From Pseudoalteromonas piscicida (GTDB lineage Bacteria > Pseudomonadota > Gammaproteobacteria > Enterobacterales > Alteromonadaceae): 64,000 bases of DNA. The notes under the pieces are model-generated. The model did not search any database, was not told the DNA's origin, and worked only from the letters and a program-made list of their open reading frames with translations. Shown piece by piece: positions 28,245 to 37,042 of the stretch. Made by a program: the position numbers and the translations under genes. Every line of letters begins with the position of its first letter. Position 1 is the stretch's first letter. Location: assembly GCF_002208135.1 (NCBI RefSeq), contig NZ_CP021646.1:913501-977500 (forward strand). Reading direction: 5' to 3'.

Positions 28245-30326
28245 TTAAAATGTCACGCTGAAGCCAATAGAGGGACGCATTTCAAAGTCATCGCTTTCCT
28301 CTTCTATATATAAATCATTGATTGATTTGACCCTATCGTAATCAAGGTCAACATAGGCAGTATTATCTTGGCCATATGCATTCATCAGCTCCAAGATGAG
28401 CTTGCCATCGAGACCAAATAATTCTGTTTTGCGTTCAAAGCGAATATCTAGGCGGTGGTAGGTATCAAAACGCTCAGAGAATGGATCGCCATACACAGGT
28501 AAATAGCGGTTCGCAAAATCAGGGTTCTCTTTTACACCCACAATTGGGGTATAGGCTTGACCACTGCGAGCGGTAAAGTTAAAGCCTCCAGACCACTTTT
28601 CGCCAAAGTCATAGTGAAACACGGCATTCAGAATAAAAGGAGTATCGGCATAATAGTCACGCTTAATGCCGGTTAGCTCATCCTCACGCTCACTTTTTGC
28701 AAGGCTTACTGCAATCCAACCATACCAGTCATCGGTTTTGTTTTTGTTAACTATAAAATCAACGCCGTAGGCTGTACCGGAAGTTCCATTGATGTAGTTT
28801 ACTTGAGATAACGGCGCACTTTTTGGTAGGTCATCCATGGTTTTATAATAGGTCTCGACAGAATATGACCACTCATTTTCCAACTCCTGTTTGAAACCTA
28901 AGGTATAGTGAGTTGAACGCTGAGCATCAAGCTCAGGGTTACCAACTACAGGCAAAATATATTCAAGGTCTTGAATGCGGCTGTAAGTACCAGCTTTGGC
29001 TGAGATCACCGTGTCATCGTTATAGAAGTAATTGAGCGCAAGGCGCGGATGAACAATCGTCTCATCACTGTAATCATAATATTCGCCCACTATTCCTAAT
29101 TCACTTTGCCAGTTTGGTGAAAATTGCCAAACGTGATTAACTCCAATAAAGGCAGAATCTGTTCCTGCACTCGATGTGCCCTTAATCCTTTCACCTTTAT
29201 TTAGATCACAATCGGGGTCAAACTCGGTGCAAACATAGTTAAAAGCATCGTAGCGGTAGGTGGATTTTTTGTCGTAGTAGCCGGCATCTGCAATGACACG
29301 ATGCTCTTTGTTTAGTTTATAACTGGCTCGCACTTTATAGCTGAGTTGTTCTTCTTCGAAGTTTTCAAAGTAGCCATCAGATAAAGTCGCGCGTTGACCG
29401 TAGCGCATAGTGGCTTGGTGATTGAGATAACCGACGCCTGCGCGAATATGTAAGTCTTTGGCGTAGTGGTCCCACAATACGTTCTGACTATTAAATTTAC
29501 GAATGTAGCGAGCATCGCCCTGATATTCCGGGGTTTTAAGGGCAAGATCTGATGCGCCCGAAAACCCAGCTGCAACCGAATCCTCCGCACCGTTGATATT
29601 TACCGTTAAGGTGTTATTTGCGTTGATATCCCACAGCCACTTAGCTTGATAATCGTGATCATCCGGTGGATCGTTAATGGTGACTCCTGTTGGCTTGCCA
29701 TCATCATCCTCAAGCTCCTCGCCATCACTGAAAAACAGCGGTAGGGTACTTTTTCTTGCTGACACATAAAATGCAGAGTTTTCGGTCGCTTTACCCTCAA
29801 CAAAAATACCTGCGTTAAACATCGTTAAATCTAGCGTGGTGGCAATATCTTGATATTTTGGATTACGCAGCGTGACGTCAAATACGGCACCTGTGGCATT
29901 GCTGTAACTGGTACCAAATCCAGCAGAGTTTAGCTGAAAGTCTTGAATTGTGTTGCGGTTGAAGATAGAGCTGCCGAAATCGTGAAATATATATCCTGCT
30001 GGCATAAAGTCCACTTCAAAGATATTGTCGTCAGGAGAAGAGCCTCGCACAGCAGGTGCGCCCATTGACCCACCCGCAGCAACAACGCCCGGTAGAGCAA
30101 AAGCTGCCCTGAGCGGATCGCCCATTGCTCCAGGCATATCTACGAGTTTTTGTGCATCTTCGGTAATTTCAGAAATAACGGAGCTCCGTTTGTAGACAAC
30201 TTCAATGTGTTCAATTTTTTCCTCCTCGGCTAATGCATGATTAGCCATGGTAGTGCAGAGCACGAGGAGTGAAATCTTGCTGAGTGTAAAGTGTGGGGCG
30301 TGGCGCATGGTCGGCTTCCTATTCAT
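28245..30326 (-). CDS. TonB-dependent receptor (third, distinct type)
   Basis: A 693-aa outer-membrane receptor with a shorter barrel than the tandem pair. A signal peptide lies in the first about 33 residues (SKISLLVLCTTMANHALA; a start at MRHAPHF six residues in is equally possible). The N-terminal extension reads EKIEHIEVVYKRSS and the plug contains GSMGAPAVRGSSPDDN. The barrel has many aromatic turns and ends GFSVTF, with a terminal Phe. It differs in plug style from the receptors at 15.5-21.8 kb. A thioredoxin-like protein gene sits 88 bases upstream on the same strand and is probably co-transcribed. Confidence 0.88.
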   Translation of the reverse strand: MNRKPTMRHAPHFTLSKISLLVLCTTMANHALAEEEKIEHIEVVYKRSSVISEITEDAQKLVDMPGAMGDPLRAAFALPGVVAAGGSMGAPAVRGSSPDDNIFEVDFMPAGYIFHDFGSSIFNRNTIQDFQLNSAGFGTSYSNATGAVFDVTLRNPKYQDIATTLDLTMFNAGIFVEGKATENSAFYVSARKSTLPLFFSDGEELEDDDGKPTGVTINDPPDDHDYQAKWLWDINANNTLTVNINGAEDSVAAGFSGASDLALKTPEYQGDARYIRKFNSQNVLWDHYAKDLHIRAGVGYLNHQATMRYGQRATLSDGYFENFEEEQLSYKVRASYKLNKEHRVIADAGYYDKKSTYRYDAFNYVCTEFDPDCDLNKGERIKGTSSAGTDSAFIGVNHVWQFSPNWQSELGIVGEYYDYSDETIVHPRLALNYFYNDDTVISAKAGTYSRIQDLEYILPVVGNPELDAQRSTHYTLGFKQELENEWSYSVETYYKTMDDLPKSAPLSQVNYINGTSGTAYGVDFIVNKNKTDDWYGWIAVSLAKSEREDELTGIKRDYYADTPFILNAVFHYDFGEKWSGGFNFTARSGQAYTPIVGVKENPDFANRYLPVYGDPFSERFDTYHRLDIRFERKTELFGLDGKLILELMNAYGQDNTAYVDLDYDRVKSINDLYIEEESDDFEMRPSIGFSVTF

Positions 30327-30414
30327 CCTTTAAGATGTGCGTCAGCCTAAACGAAATAATTGTTGATTAATTTCAGAGAGTCGTAATTAATTGTAAGCGA
30401 TTTAGTGAGCTTTC

Positions 30415-30897
30415 TTACAATCTCACTCGGATCCCTATCTCAGATGAGTAACCTACAGAGCGCTCGGTTATTTTGAAGCTTTCATCAAGTACATAATATG
30501 TAGGGTAAGCCTGTACTTTATACGCTTGTGCCGTGTTCTGATTGCCGAGTAATATGGGCATGTCTAATTGTAGATCGCTGACAAACTTTGTTACTTCTTC
30601 GGTGGAACGATAATCCAACGCAATCGCCACCGCCTTGACTTTGCCTTGCTGATGTAATTTATCAATATTTGGCATGCTCACTCGACATACGCCGCACCAA
30701 GGCGCAAAAAAATACACCACACTTTGTTGGCCTTTAAGTTGAATAGACGAATAAGTTTGCTTGGATTGTAAAATGGGTAGGTGAAATGGTGGCGCCGTTT
30801 GCTCTCCCGAGTCGGCAAGCATATTCCTTTCTTGATAGGCTGAGATGGCGAAAAACACCAGCACAATGATGAAAGCTTGGCCAAGTAGCTTGAGCAT
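30415..30897 (-). CDS. TlpA/ResA-type thioredoxin-like protein, membrane anchored
   Basis: 160 aa. One N-terminal hydrophobic segment (LLGQAFIIVLVFFAISAY) anchors a periplasmic thioredoxin fold with active site FFAPWCGVCR and cis-Pro loop QAYPTYYV. This looks like the TlpA/ScsD type of membrane-tethered disulfide reductase or oxidase. It is 88 bases upstream of the receptor gene on the same strand. Whether it serves the receptor or another partner is unknown. The start at 30897 gives a typical anchor; other upstream frames are shadows. Confidence 0.85.
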   Translation of the reverse strand: MLKLLGQAFIIVLVFFAISAYQERNMLADSGEQTAPPFHLPILQSKQTYSSIQLKGQQSVVYFFAPWCGVCRVSMPNIDKLHQQGKVKAVAIALDYRSTEEVTKFVSDLQLDMPILLGNQNTAQAYKVQAYPTYYVLDESFKITERSVGYSSEIGIRVRL

Positions 30898-30979
30898 ATA
30901 AATGATCCGTGATAACAGTAAGCGACAATAAAGACCGCAGTGTAGCGATCTTTATTGTAGCGGATCAATGTATTTGAGC

Positions 30980-32700
30980 TTAACCGTAGGGATTGTCGCC
31001 TAGGTAGCGTTTTGCTTTTTGCTCTTTCAATTTCGCTAAGTCAACGAGTACCAGACCATCGATACAGTTATTGAAGTCAGGATCTATACTAAAGCTTAGA
31101 AAATTCACGCCTTGCGCTTCGCAAAGCTCGGTATATTGCTTAAATAATGTGGGTACCTGCGCCCCCATATTAGCAAGAATATGTTTGAGCTCTGCGAAAT
31201 CTTCCTTGATGTCATCGCCACTGAACATGTGTTGATAACGGTTAAGCTGATCATTACTCAGCTTCATTTCGTTGTTCGGCGTGGCGATACCTTCAAGGTT
31301 TGAAAAGTAATGTTGGTAGTGATATACCAACATGGCTTTTGCTTCATCCGGTAACGCGTTTGAAAGGCTGACTGCACCAAACATATAACGGTGTTCTGGG
31401 TAGCGCTTTACAAATGCACCGATCCCATACCACAGGTAATCTAGGCTCTTGCGGCCCAGTACTTAGGCTGCACAAAGCTGCGACCGAGTTCGAGGCCTTT
31501 TTCAAAATATGGGGCCATGGCTTCACTGTACGAAAATAAGCTATCGGTATAAAGCCCAGCTTGCCCGTGTTCTTCTATCACTTGCTTGGCGCTTGCAAGG
31601 CGGTAGGCACCTACCAGCTCAAGTTGTTTCGTGTCCCATAACAACAAATGGTGGTAGTGCATATCGTACTTATCGATATCACGACGGTTACCACTCCCTT
31701 CACCCACGGCCCTAAAGGCAATTTCTCGAAGGCGTCCAAGCTCTCTAAATATCACCGAGCTGCCGGTATATTGGTAAACGTATATTTGCATGCCGTCGGG
31801 CGTTTCACCGATACACTCGCACGCTTCCACTGCCTTTTTCAGTTCTTTACGATTTTCTGGAACTGCAATAGGGGTTTGTGTTTTGAGTGGCAGTGGTTTT
31901 TTGCTGGCAAGGCGATAAAGTTGCTTGCGAATAAGTGCTACTATCTCTTTGTCTTTAAGGTTATCAATAAGATAAGACTCTGGAGGAATGCTAGCGCCTA
32001 TTTCAAATTCTAGTGACTTTTGCCTTTGTTTAAACATCTCTTTGACCAATAATAAACTGGCTAAAGGCTTATAAATCATACTGGTGCCGTAAAAGAACGG
32101 ACTGTTTTTCGCTTTGATAAAAATGGGTAGAATGGGGCAATTGGCTTTTTTAGCCATTCTTAAAAAGCCAGAGTTCCATTTGCAGTCTTTAATACCGGTT
32201 GGGCTTAAGCGAGAGACTTCACCTGCTGGGAAAATAAGTAGCGCACCTTCCGATTTTAAATGCTTGTGAATGTTTGCCAGCTCTTGCTTTTTACTCGCTC
32301 CCGAGAGGTTATCAACAGGCAGTAATAGAGGATGCATTGGTGTAACCGACATCAACATCCGGTTAGCAACAACCTTCAAGTCAGGCCTTACTTGCGCCAG
32401 CACTTTGATTAGTGCCAGTGCATCTAAAGAGCCAATAGGGTGGTTTGCGACGATCACCACCGGACCTTCGCTTGGGATATGCTCTATTTGCTTTGGTTTG
32501 AAGCGAGCGTCAAAATCTAACTCATCGAGCACTTGTTCAACAAACTCGAGCCCCTGCAAATGGGGGTAGGTGTCAGCAAACGCGACAAACTCTTGCTCAT
32601 GCAAGAGATAACCAAGTCCTTTTTTTACTAAACCTTTTACCTTTGGGGAGTTTTCAAGTTGTGGAAGATTTGCTTCAATGACTTTATCTACACTGATCAT
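30980..32700 (-). pseudogene. olsF: OlsF-type bifunctional acyltransferase, split by one frameshift
   Basis: Ornithine-lipid synthase of the OlsF kind: an N-terminal lysophospholipid acyltransferase domain (NHPIGSLDALAL near residue 86, FPAGEVSR near 157) fused to a C-terminal GNAT domain that N-acylates ornithine (REIAFRAVGEGSGNRRDID). The first 419 residues run to a stop at 31441. The remaining residues continue in another frame from about 31437 to 30980 (DYLWYGIGAFVKRYPEHRY, then MFGAVSLSN). One extra base at about 31440 restores about 573 aa, the expected OlsF length. Ornithine lipids replace phospholipids in phosphate-poor seawater. Indel real or artefact: unknown. Confidence 0.8.
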
Positions 32701-32816
32701 TTTTCATCACCTGTTGGCGCTTTTTTGCAAGAGTAAAAACTATTAATGACAAGAATGTTGCATTGGTATGTCATTTATTTTGCAGTGATAGCGTGTCGCG
32801 AGAATAAAGGAACAAT

Positions 32817-33743
32817 ATGGCTTTACTTATTTGTGTTACTGGTCGTAATAATGACAAGCTAGTTGCTAAGCTAGCAGCACTGTTGCCGCAGCAAACCTTG
32901 CTTGAATGGCCCGTTGATGATGTTAGCTTATTAAAGGAGGTCGAGTTTGTGCTGGCATGGAATGCGCCAGAGACGCTATGGTCACAGCTTCCTAATTTAA
33001 AAGTGGTGCATTCTTACGGTGCCGGTGTTGATAGCATTCCGATGCAGCTGTTACCACTACATGTAGAAGTTGCGCGTATCGTTGACCCAAATTTAGCGGA
33101 TGATATGGCTGAATATGTATTAGGCCAACTATTAAGCCATAAGCTTAGAGTTAGAGAGTACGGGGATAACCAATCTGAGAAAATATGGAAACCAAGGCGC
33201 GCAAGAGCAGGTCGCTTGGTTGGTATTATGGGGATGGGCCAACTCGGCCTTGCGGCCGCGCATAAGCTACACGTGAATGGATTTAACATCAAAGGGTGGT
33301 CCGGCTCTGCAAAACAACTCGACAATATTGAGCACTTCAGTGGGCAAGATGAGCTAGCAGCTTTTCTTTCAGGCATTGATTATCTTGTGTGCCTTCTACC
33401 ATTGACTGAACATACCAAAGGGATATTGAACGCCCAGCTATTTGCACTCGCGCCAGATCATTGCGTACTCATTAATGTCGCAAGAGGTGGTCATCTTAAC
33501 GAGGCGGATTTACTCAATGCGTTAGCGGCTGAGACGTTTGGCGGGGCTATTTTAGACGTATTTGATACAGAACCGCTCCCTGCATCACATGCCTTTTGGC
33601 AGCAGCCAAACATTAGTATTACTCCACATGTTGCCGCATTAACCAGTTTGAATACGGCTGCTCAGCAAATTGCTAACAACTATCTAGCGATGCAGGAGGG
33701 CAGAACACTCGTTCATTTAGTTCAGAAAAAGCAGGGTTACTAA
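32817..33743 (+). CDS. D-2-hydroxyacid dehydrogenase (GhrA-like)
   Basis: A 308-aa NAD(P)-dependent dehydrogenase. The cofactor-binding loop is GIMGMGQLGLAAAHKL with the expected GxGxxG pattern; downstream catalytic Arg (NVARGGHLNEADL), Glu (LDVFDTEPLP) and His (SITPHVAALT) are all present. The pattern resembles glyoxylate/hydroxypyruvate reductase A. The family reduces glyoxylate, hydroxypyruvate or related 2-oxoacids. A GGAAC motif lies before the ATG. Monocistronic; the repeat end at 33744 begins immediately after the stop. Confidence 0.85.
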   Translation: MALLICVTGRNNDKLVAKLAALLPQQTLLEWPVDDVSLLKEVEFVLAWNAPETLWSQLPNLKVVHSYGAGVDSIPMQLLPLHVEVARIVDPNLADDMAEYVLGQLLSHKLRVREYGDNQSEKIWKPRRARAGRLVGIMGMGQLGLAAAHKLHVNGFNIKGWSGSAKQLDNIEHFSGQDELAAFLSGIDYLVCLLPLTEHTKGILNAQLFALAPDHCVLINVARGGHLNEADLLNALAAETFGGAILDVFDTEPLPASHAFWQQPNISITPHVAALTSLNTAAQQIANNYLAMQEGRTLVHLVQKKQGY

Positions 33744-33760
33744 TTATCCCGAGTTCAGGT
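33744..33760. repeat. Solo end of repeat family B
   Basis: TTATCCCGAGTTCAGGT, the complement of ACCTGAACTCGGGATAA, matching the 18-bp end of the repeat at 24523 with one mismatch in the shared 17. It touches the stop codon of the dehydrogenase gene. Confidence 0.55.
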
Positions 33761-33910
33761 CAACTAAAAGTTTTTTTTCAGGTAATTACAAATCGCCATT
33801 GAACGAGGATGTGTATCTGGTAGTGTAAACCACTGTATAAAAAAACATCTTGAGTGTTTATGAATGATGCATTAATTTAACAAAAAAACAATAATAAAAA
33901 GGTCTAACCC

Positions 33911-34045
33911 ATGAAGCAAAGTCAAGGTGGCGCGAAATTATCACTTGTTGTGGTTTCGGTTATTTTGTTAGGTGTATCGGCTTGGTTTAATCAAGCTAGT
34001 GCAAGTGAACTTCAGGGGACGACACCCACCGCAAATAGCAAATAA
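33911..34045 (+). CDS. Small single-pass membrane or secreted peptide, 44 aa
   Basis: Reads MKQSQGGAKLSLVVVSVILL at the start, then a short polar tail ending TPTANSK. The basic N terminus followed by a hydrophobic helix fits a membrane anchor or signal peptide (with ASA near a possible cleavage site). It is followed at once by a strong terminator, which supports it as a real transcript. Start codon upstream context is weak (no clear Shine-Dalgarno). No family recognised. Confidence 0.5.
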   Translation: MKQSQGGAKLSLVVVSVILLGVSAWFNQASASELQGTTPTANSK

Positions 34046-34067
34046 GCCGAGTTTTACTCGGCTTTTT
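34045..34067. terminator. Terminator between the 44-aa gene and the Smr gene
   Basis: Stem AGCCGAG / CTCGGCT with loop TTTTA and T tail; it overlaps the stop codon of the small gene and can also stop minus-strand transcription. Confidence 0.7.
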
Positions 34068-34072
34068 GTTTT

Positions 34073-34654
34073 TTAGCGTTTAGCGTGACGCTCTCTATTT
34101 TCTTGTTTTTTCTCTTCACTCTTTCTTAGTAGTACGTAAGTAGAGCCGCTACCACCATGGCATTTTAACGCAGAGTGAAATGCTAATACTTGTGGCATTT
34201 CTTGCAGCCATTTATTGGTATAGCTTTTGAGTACCGCGGGAAAGGGTTTACTGTTTAGACCAATGCCATGCCTTAACAATAACACTCGAATACTTTTTGC
34301 GTGGCAATCTGTAACAAAGTCAAACAAGGCTTTACGGGCATCATGAAATAGTTTGCCATGTAAGTCTAAGGTAGCATCAACTTGGTATTTACCTAATCTA
34401 AGATTTTTGTATACACCATCTTGGACGCCGCTTTTCTTATAGGCGAGTAGATCGTGTGGATCTAATAGATCAACGTACTCTGTGGATAAGTAATTAGGAT
34501 CAAACTCAAGTTCTTGCTCGGCGGCCTCACGTTTTGCGAGTTGCGAGATAGTTGGTTCGTTCTTGTGACGGCGTAATTCTGCTTTTTTGTCTTGAGCGAG
34601 AGGAGTGACGTCGCCCATTGAAGCTAAAAATAGCTCTTCATCAGTCATGGCCAT
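34073..34654 (-). CDS. Smr domain protein (SmrA-like)
   Basis: A 193-aa protein with a C-terminal Smr domain showing ATLDLHGKLFHDA and the RVLLLRHGIGLNS motif, and a charged N-terminal region. Smr domains bind nucleic acid; in other bacteria they act in ribosome rescue or as nucleases. A C-terminal basic tail (EKKQENRERHAKR) follows. Convergent with the 44-aa gene; the terminator at 34045 sits between them. The E. coli SmrA/YdaL and SmrB/YfcN are relatives; which one this is cannot be said. Confidence 0.8.
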   Translation of the reverse strand: MAMTDEELFLASMGDVTPLAQDKKAELRRHKNEPTISQLAKREAAEQELEFDPNYLSTEYVDLLDPHDLLAYKKSGVQDGVYKNLRLGKYQVDATLDLHGKLFHDARKALFDFVTDCHAKSIRVLLLRHGIGLNSKPFPAVLKSYTNKWLQEMPQVLAFHSALKCHGGSGSTYVLLRKSEEKKQENRERHAKR

Positions 34655-34748
34655 ACAGCTTCTCCATTAACAAGCAATGATGGCCATGATTTTAGCGTAC
34701 CGAAGTGAAATAGGGAACTAGTCGCTAGGAACTAGTTACTGCAAAGAA

Positions 34749-34988
34749 CTAGTGAACTTCCAGTTGACCGAAGGTATAAACTTTGAATAGATAAAAAGTA
34801 TTTATCAAAATCAGGCTAAGGTTAGAAATTACACTGGTGTTCATCAGATCTAGGCTAAACGAGATAAAAAGTACGCCACATGCGCACACGGCAGCTACTC
34901 TTAGTAGCGTTTTATGGTTAATAAAAAAGGCACCAAAACCTAAAGTAAGTAATACTAAGTTAAGTAGCCAGTCGAGCTCGTTTGCCAT
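34749..34988 (-). CDS. Small membrane protein, unknown
   Basis: 79 aa with two or three hydrophobic segments (LLNLVLLTLGFGAFFI, AAVCACGVLFISF, LSLILINTFYLF). No family recognised. The frame is unopposed by a better one on the other strand, so it is a plausible gene, but there is no clear Shine-Dalgarno. It lies near but not clearly in an operon with the Smr gene. Confidence 0.5.
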   Translation of the reverse strand: MANELDWLLNLVLLTLGFGAFFINHKTLLRVAAVCACGVLFISFSLDLMNTSVISNLSLILINTFYLFKVYTFGQLEVH

Positions 34989-35348
34989 TGTCTGTTTGGT
35001 TCTCCAAATACGTTTAAAGGATCGCCATTATGGTGATCATTTATGCTTCATTCAACTGATAAATTTTATGATTTTCACATTAGAAATATTAATGGATTAA
35101 TGGTGGCTGAATAGTTATGTAACGACTTCTGCATAAGTCAATATAAATACCCACACACACTTTTTATTTCCTTGTGAGTAGCCTCAGCTATAGTTAAGTA
35201 TCTTTATGATTATCATAAACAAGTTGATGAATCAGCGCAGATTAAGAAACGCATATCTATACTTAGTTACATATGTACAGATCTAAGAGAGTTCCGCATA
35301 AGGCGATAATAAAAAGCCGTAGGCGACAAAAATAATTAAGGAAAGGCA
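34989..35348. other. Intergenic region upstream of the phosphatase/lipid kinase gene
   Basis: About 360 bp without a gene. A 10-bp palindrome, TACATATGTA, is at 35268-35277. No clear promoter boxes or terminator. Confidence 0.35.
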
Positions 35349-36959
35349 ATGAAAATGCTCAAGTACTACCTGTTTGCAAGTCTCTGTTTAGCCGCACTCA
35401 CGATCCACAGTATAGGATCATGGTTAATGCTGCCACTTGCGTGGTTTACCGTCTCTATTTCTTTAGTTACTTTTGCTTATGCAACTAACTATCCTCACAT
35501 ATTTAGAAAGCATGGTACAGGCAAGATCCCTTGGTATGTAACCTGGCTATTTTGGCCTTATTTAGGATGCGTGCATTTGTACAATGCGATTGAACGAGGC
35601 AGGGATGTTGTTGATGCATTTCAGCCGCTTACAGATAATTTGTTTGTTGCTTGTCGGTTATTCCCAAGTGATGTGGATATGCTTAAAGCGGAGGGGATTG
35701 AGGCCATCTTAGATGTAACCGCAGAATTTGATGGATTAAACTGGTCTGCAGAGCAGCAAGGCTTACACTACCTCAATATTCCTGTACTAGATCACCAAGC
35801 GCCCACCTCAGAGCAATTAGCGCATGGCATGGCATGGATAGCGGCACAGCATGAACTAAAGCGTAAGGTCGTGGTGCATTGTGCATTGGGCCGAGGACGC
35901 TCAGTGTTCTTTTGTACGGCATATTTGCTTGCGACCAACTCTGATTACACGGTTCGTGAAGCACTCGAAAAAATTCAAAACCGCCGTGAAACGGCAAGGT
36001 TAAACAAGCATCAGCTAAAAGGGCTGACAAAGCTGCACCACAGCCAAAATTTTACCCATAGCGAACAGGCTGCGTTGATCATTAACCCTGTGTCGGGTTC
36101 GGGTAAGTGGTTTTCCTATGAAAACGAAATTGTGGGTATGCTTACGGAAAAATATAACTTATCCATTCACTTTACAGAGAAAGAGACAGATGTTGCAGCT
36201 TTGGCTAAACAAATCATGTCTGAAAAACAGCCAAATATTATTGTCGCAGGAGGCGGTGACGGCACATTAGCAAGTGTTGCTCATGGGGTTCATCAAAGTG
36301 ATGTACTGTTTGGTATTTTACCTTTAGGTACTGCAAATTCCTTAGCGACTGTGTTACTTGGTTCTATGTCCAAGATAGACCCCATCAACCGTGCCTGTGA
36401 AGCTATTTTAGCGGGTAAAACTAAGTCTATTGATATAATGAACTGCAACGGTCGTACCGCACTTCTAGCAGCGGCAATTGGATTTGGCCAGGAAATGATC
36501 GAAAAGGCCGGGCGTGAAGAAAAAAATGACTCGGGGCAACTCGCCTATATTCGAGGCCTTTGGCAGGCGGTAAGTGAAAATAAGCCCCTTAATTTTAAAG
36601 TGAGCTTTGATGGCGCTGAGCAATCTCAAATAGAATGTGTTAGTCTGGTTGTTGCGAATGCAGCGCCAAAAACCACAATTCTTGCTCAAGGCCATGGAGA
36701 GCCAATCTATGACGATGGCAAACTAGACATCACTATTTTACCGGTTGAACCGGATGGCGCGCAGAATCTTACGGTAGCCGAACTTATTTTACCTAAGCTA
36801 AACGGCGAACCTTCTAATATTCGCACCGAACAGTGCGAAAAGATAAGTATAGAATTTGAACAAGAACAACACTTTGCACTAGATGGTGAAGTGCTTAGTG
36901 CAAAAAGTATTGAAATAGTGACCCAAAAGCACGCACTGAACGTACTGGTTCCGAATTAG
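35349..36959 (+). CDS. Dual-specificity phosphatase fused to a diacylglycerol kinase
   Basis: 536 aa. Two N-terminal hydrophobic stretches (residues about 4-45) place the protein at the inner membrane. They are followed by a cysteine-based phosphatase with the signature VVHCALGRGRS (near residues 175-185, HCxxGxxRS). After about residue 235 a lipid kinase of the YegS/DAGK type follows, marked by NPVSGSGK, the GGGDGTLASVAHG ATP loop and LPLGTANSLA. AAGGAAAG precedes the first ATG. The two activities on one chain suggest linked lipid or phosphoinositide-like dephosphorylation and phosphorylation; the substrates are unknown. It precedes the NtrC-type regulator on the same strand by 83 bases. Confidence 0.85.
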   Translation: MKMLKYYLFASLCLAALTIHSIGSWLMLPLAWFTVSISLVTFAYATNYPHIFRKHGTGKIPWYVTWLFWPYLGCVHLYNAIERGRDVVDAFQPLTDNLFVACRLFPSDVDMLKAEGIEAILDVTAEFDGLNWSAEQQGLHYLNIPVLDHQAPTSEQLAHGMAWIAAQHELKRKVVVHCALGRGRSVFFCTAYLLATNSDYTVREALEKIQNRRETARLNKHQLKGLTKLHHSQNFTHSEQAALIINPVSGSGKWFSYENEIVGMLTEKYNLSIHFTEKETDVAALAKQIMSEKQPNIIVAGGGDGTLASVAHGVHQSDVLFGILPLGTANSLATVLLGSMSKIDPINRACEAILAGKTKSIDIMNCNGRTALLAAAIGFGQEMIEKAGREEKNDSGQLAYIRGLWQAVSENKPLNFKVSFDGAEQSQIECVSLVVANAAPKTTILAQGHGEPIYDDGKLDITILPVEPDGAQNLTVAELILPKLNGEPSNIRTEQCEKISIEFEQEQHFALDGEVLSAKSIEIVTQKHALNVLVPN

Positions 36960-37042
36960 GTATTTTGCGGCCATTCAGTTAGTGTGCATAAGATAACGAT
37001 TAAAAGTGGAAACACTATTGGAGTATTGAGAGAGGGACTCAA

